A stretch of DNA of 8,041 bases from Rickettsiales bacterium (GTDB taxonomy: Bacteria; Pseudomonadota; Alphaproteobacteria; Rickettsiales; UBA998). The stretch's first letter is position 1. Each line of letters opens with the position of its first letter. The stretch is taken from NCBI GenBank assembly GCA_019749855.1, contig JAIEPI010000118.1, positions 1 through 8,041 of the forward strand, written 5' to 3'. The translations under genes and the position numbers were made by a program. Positions 5,620 to 8,041 of the stretch are shown one piece after another. The notes under the pieces are model-generated. The model saw only the letters and a program-made list of their open reading frames with translations. It made no database searches and was not told where the DNA came from.

Positions 5620-5799
5620 ATGGAATCCGACATCATGACTATCGATGAGGTGGCAAGTTACCTCAAGCTGAAGTTGAAAACCGCATATCATCTTGCTGCA
5701 AAGGGAGAAATCCCTGGCTTTAAGGTTGGCGGTTCTTGGCGTTTCAGAAAAGGTGAAATTGATAAATGGATTAAGAAACAATCAAAAAACAGCCTATAG
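5620..5799 (+). CDS. excisionase-type helix-turn-helix DNA-binding protein
   Basis: A 59-residue protein that is essentially one MerR/excisionase-type DNA-binding domain (HTH_17). It has MTIDEVASYLKLKLKTAYHL (6-25), then AAKGEIPGFKVGGSWRFRKG (26-45), and EIDKWIKK at 46-53. The GSWRFRK wing and the closing D-x-W are typical of the family. The start ATG at 5620 has GGAG (5609-5612) seven bases ahead; the in-frame ATG at residue 6 has no better site. It ends 17 bases before the helicase gene on the same strand, so the two are probably one transcript. In prophages this fold serves as excisionase, but no integrase is visible here. As leader of a helicase operon it is more likely a transcription regulator or a DNA-targeting subunit; that is inference. 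Confidence 0.85.
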   Translation: MESDIMTIDEVASYLKLKLKTAYHLAAKGEIPGFKVGGSWRFRKGEIDKWIKKQSKNSL

Positions 5800-5816
5800 C
5801 ATGGCGAGGAACCAGT

Positions 5817-8041
5817 ATGGACGTATTTAATTTAGATTCATCGTTGGTAACGGACTATGAGCTTTTTACTCGTTCATTTACCAAGATTAAATCAAAAGAT
5901 ATTCGTGATCAGGTTGATGCTATATATGCCAGCAGGAAATTCTGGCCAGAACCACTAATCAGCATAAACCCGCATTTTGAGACAGGTGCAAATGTATCGG
6001 ATTTAGTTTCAGATAATTTGCTGCATCCAAACACAGCTAAGATTTTTAGAATCGATGGCAACCCTATCACGCTTCATAGGCACCAGACACAAGCCGTAGT
6101 TAAGGCGGGATCAAAGAAAAGTTATGTTGTTACAACTGGCACTGGATCAGGCAAATCTCTTTGCTTCTTTATTCCTATTATTGATGCGGCTGTTAGAGCT
6201 AGAGCAAACGGAGAATCACCAAAAACAAGGGCAATTATTATTTACCCTATGAATGCCCTAGCCAACAGTCAGCTTAAAGAATTAGAAAAATTTGTTGAGC
6301 AATCTGAGTTGCCGAAAAATTTGAAACCTACTTTTGCCAGATACACAGGGCAAGAATCTGATGCTGAAAGAGACATCATCAAGGAATCAAAGCCAGATAT
6401 TCTATTGACGAATTTTATGATGCTCGAACTGCTAATGACTCGTCAAAACGAACGCGATAAGCGTGTTATCGAAAATGCAGAAAATCTAGAATTTATAGTG
6501 CTTGATGAGCTTCATACCTATCGCGGAAGGCAGGGTGCAGACGTAGCAATGCTTATGCGCAGAGTTAAAGAAAAGCTCTGTCATAGCAAAGCGCCAATTT
6601 GTATTGGGACATCGGCAACAATGTCCAGCGAAGGAAATGATGAGGAAAAATCTGTGGTAGTATCTGGTGTTGCGTCTAGGCTATTTGGTACAGAAATTTT
6701 ACCAGATTCGGTTATTGATGAAAGTTTGCAGCGTGCGACCAATCCAAACATCAAGCTACAAGACATATTAGAATCACTGTCAGAAGTTCTTGATAATCCA
6801 ATCAAAGAAAATCTTACTGATGCTGAATTAAAGCAACATCCTTTGGCTGTCTGGATCGAGTTGGAAATAGGGCTATCTGATCAACTTCGTCTTTCCAGAA
6901 GACCGCCAGCGACAATTGATGAGGCGGCGAATCGGTTGGCGGGCTTCGCTAATAGGTCTCCTCAATTATGTAAGAAGCAGATTCAAAATATGCTAACAGT
7001 TATGAGCCTTCCTGCAAGTCAAAGAGGCGGTATTGGTGAGCGTGCTTTTATGGCCTTCAAACTTCACAGGTTCTTGTCGGGTGCGGGTCATGTCTTTTCT
7101 ACGCTCAGTGATGGTTCGGGGAGAAACGTAACGCTTGATGGGCAACAGTTTGATCCGCTGAATCAAAAGAATCGTCTGTATTCAACCTTCTTTTGTAGGT
7201 GTTGTGGACAAGAATATCATCCAGTGAAAATCGCCCAGGATAGCGAAGGAGATCTGATATTACCACGTCCCATTGATGAAACCCCTATTGAAGGCGATGG
7301 CATATTAGAAGAAGCTGGCTACCTGCTTCCTGAACCTTCTGAGGACTTTGATTTTTCGGGCAATATTGAAGACTATCCTGAAGAATGGATTGAGGAAAAG
7401 AAGGGTGAGCTCAGGCTTAAAAGAGAAAAACGAGGATTTGCAGCTCGCCGACTTATTGTTGATTCAACAGGAAAAGTAGGAACTTCTGGTGCCGCTGCAT
7501 GGTTCTTGCCAGGAAAGTTTAGATTCTGTCCTACATGCAAAGACCAGCCGGCGGGTCAAGCAAGAGAAACCAACAAATTAGCCGGTTTGTCAGGCGAAGG
7601 TAGAAGCTCTGCTACCACTTTGTTGGTTTCCAGTGCGCTTCGTTGGATGAACGACGAGAGCAAAAATATAGACCCGCAAAAAAGAAAGCTCCTAGGATTT
7701 ACGGATAATAGGCAAGATGCTGCTTTGCAGGCGGGTCACTTCAATGATTTTATCTTTGTTTCCCTTTTGCGTGCTGCAATCCTTGCCGCTGTCAAGCATG
7801 CTGGTGGAGAAGGCTTGGCAGAGGAGGAATTTGGTAGAAAAATCCAAACTATGCTAGGCTTCGAGAAAGATAAAAAAGAAAGGCGTAGTGATTGGCTTTT
7901 AGATGCTGATGCCAAAGGTATGGGGCTAATCGATGCAGAGAAAATTCTTGCAAAGGTCTTAGCTCATCGTGTTTGGGTCGATCAACGGCGCGGATGGAGA
8001 TATACAAACCCTAACCTTGAGCAACTTGGCTTAATAAAAGC
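5817..8041 (+). CDS. large DEAD/DEAH-box helicase, N-terminal 741 residues (runs off window end)
   Basis: An open frame from ATG 5817 to the window end with no stop. GAGGA at 5806-5810, six bases upstream, supports the start. Superfamily 2 motifs in order: Q-like LHRHQTQAV (about 88-96), Walker A TTGTGSGKS (106-114), YPMNALANSQ (143-152), DILLTNFMMLE (194-204), Walker B LDELHTYRGRQG (229-240, DELH) and GTSATM (264-269). The helicase C-terminal half begins near LGFTDNRQDAALQAGHF (626-642). Between the lobes is a long insertion with CRCCG at 460-464 and CPTC at 571-574, a likely zinc-binding pair. The GFTDNRQDAALQAGHF motif and this layout recall the DUF1998-associated helicases of Druantia (DruE) and DISARM (DrmA). 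The C-terminus needed to decide is missing. ATP-driven DNA translocation or unwinding is expected; a phage-defence role is inferred. Base composition looks more AT-rich than the minus-strand nuclease, hinting at separate acquisition. Confidence 0.87.
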   Translation, partial: MDVFNLDSSLVTDYELFTRSFTKIKSKDIRDQVDAIYASRKFWPEPLISINPHFETGANVSDLVSDNLLHPNTAKIFRIDGNPITLHRHQTQAVVKAGSKKSYVVTTGTGSGKSLCFFIPIIDAAVRARANGESPKTRAIIIYPMNALANSQLKELEKFVEQSELPKNLKPTFARYTGQESDAERDIIKESKPDILLTNFMMLELLMTRQNERDKRVIENAENLEFIVLDELHTYRGRQGADVAMLMRRVKEKLCHSKAPICIGTSATMSSEGNDEEKSVVVSGVASRLFGTEILPDSVIDESLQRATNPNIKLQDILESLSEVLDNPIKENLTDAELKQHPLAVWIELEIGLSDQLRLSRRPPATIDEAANRLAGFANRSPQLCKKQIQNMLTVMSLPASQRGGIGERAFMAFKLHRFLSGAGHVFSTLSDGSGRNVTLDGQQFDPLNQKNRLYSTFFCRCCGQEYHPVKIAQDSEGDLILPRPIDETPIEGDGILEEAGYLLPEPSEDFDFSGNIEDYPEEWIEEKKGELRLKREKRGFAARRLIVDSTGKVGTSGAAAWFLPGKFRFCPTCKDQPAGQARETNKLAGLSGEGRSSATTLLVSSALRWMNDESKNIDPQKRKLLGFTDNRQDAALQAGHFNDFIFVSLLRAAILAAVKHAGGEGLAEEEFGRKIQTMLGFEKDKKERRSDWLLDADAKGMGLIDAEKILAKVLAHRVWVDQRRGWRYTNPNLEQLGLIK

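Noticed and set aside
5620..5799. Excisionase-like gene as evidence for a prophage or integrative element
   Set aside because: No integrase, attachment repeats or tRNA are visible; this fold is also common in regulators.
5801..5830. Nine-codon frame starting at ATG 5801, as a possible leader peptide
   Set aside because: It covers the helicase ribosome site and has no regulatory codon pattern; it is too short to support.
6581..6805. Minus-strand 74-residue frame
   Set aside because: It lies opposite the helicase region holding the GTSATM motif; no ribosome site or motif of its own.

Overview
The window looks like an accessory, probably defence-related, stretch of a Gram-negative (most likely proteobacterial) chromosome. 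The evidence is three consecutive lipoproteins with lipoboxes and outer-membrane-type +2 residues, one of them BamE-like, plus Shine-Dalgarno-led genes and moderate GC. Nothing in the sequence fixes a genus. Both ends of the window cut through large open genes.

Minus strand, 3108 down to 1: a three-gene operon reading WYL-domain regulator, then a 69-residue repeat protein of unknown function, then a large TM0106-type nuclease. The last two share one base (stop TAA and start ATG overlap), so they are probably translationally coupled. The nuclease has a Cas4/RecB-like PD-(D/E)XK domain with a cysteine pattern typical of an iron-sulphur cluster, followed by an RNase H-fold exonuclease domain. 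Its C-terminal half, where this family usually has a superfamily 1 helicase, lies beyond base 1.

Divergent spacer, 3109-3267: two inverted 17-base sites that agree at 15 of 17 positions, one of which contains a perfect 7+7 palindrome. This is a good candidate operator for the WYL regulator and could control both directions.

Plus strand, 3268-5523: a secreted protein of five 21-residue repeats, a small stand-alone DUF7662-like protein, then a tight cluster of three lipoproteins. These are a BamE/SmpA-like protein followed by two tandem paralogues of an unnamed family.

Plus strand, 5620 to the end: a 59-residue excisionase-type helix-turn-helix protein, then the first 741 residues of a large DEAD/DEAH helicase. 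The helicase resembles the DUF1998-associated helicases of phage-defence systems such as Druantia and DISARM. Two large nucleic-acid enzymes, each led by a small DNA-binding regulator, flank a set of envelope proteins. Defence is inferred from families and arrangement; it is not shown by the sequence.
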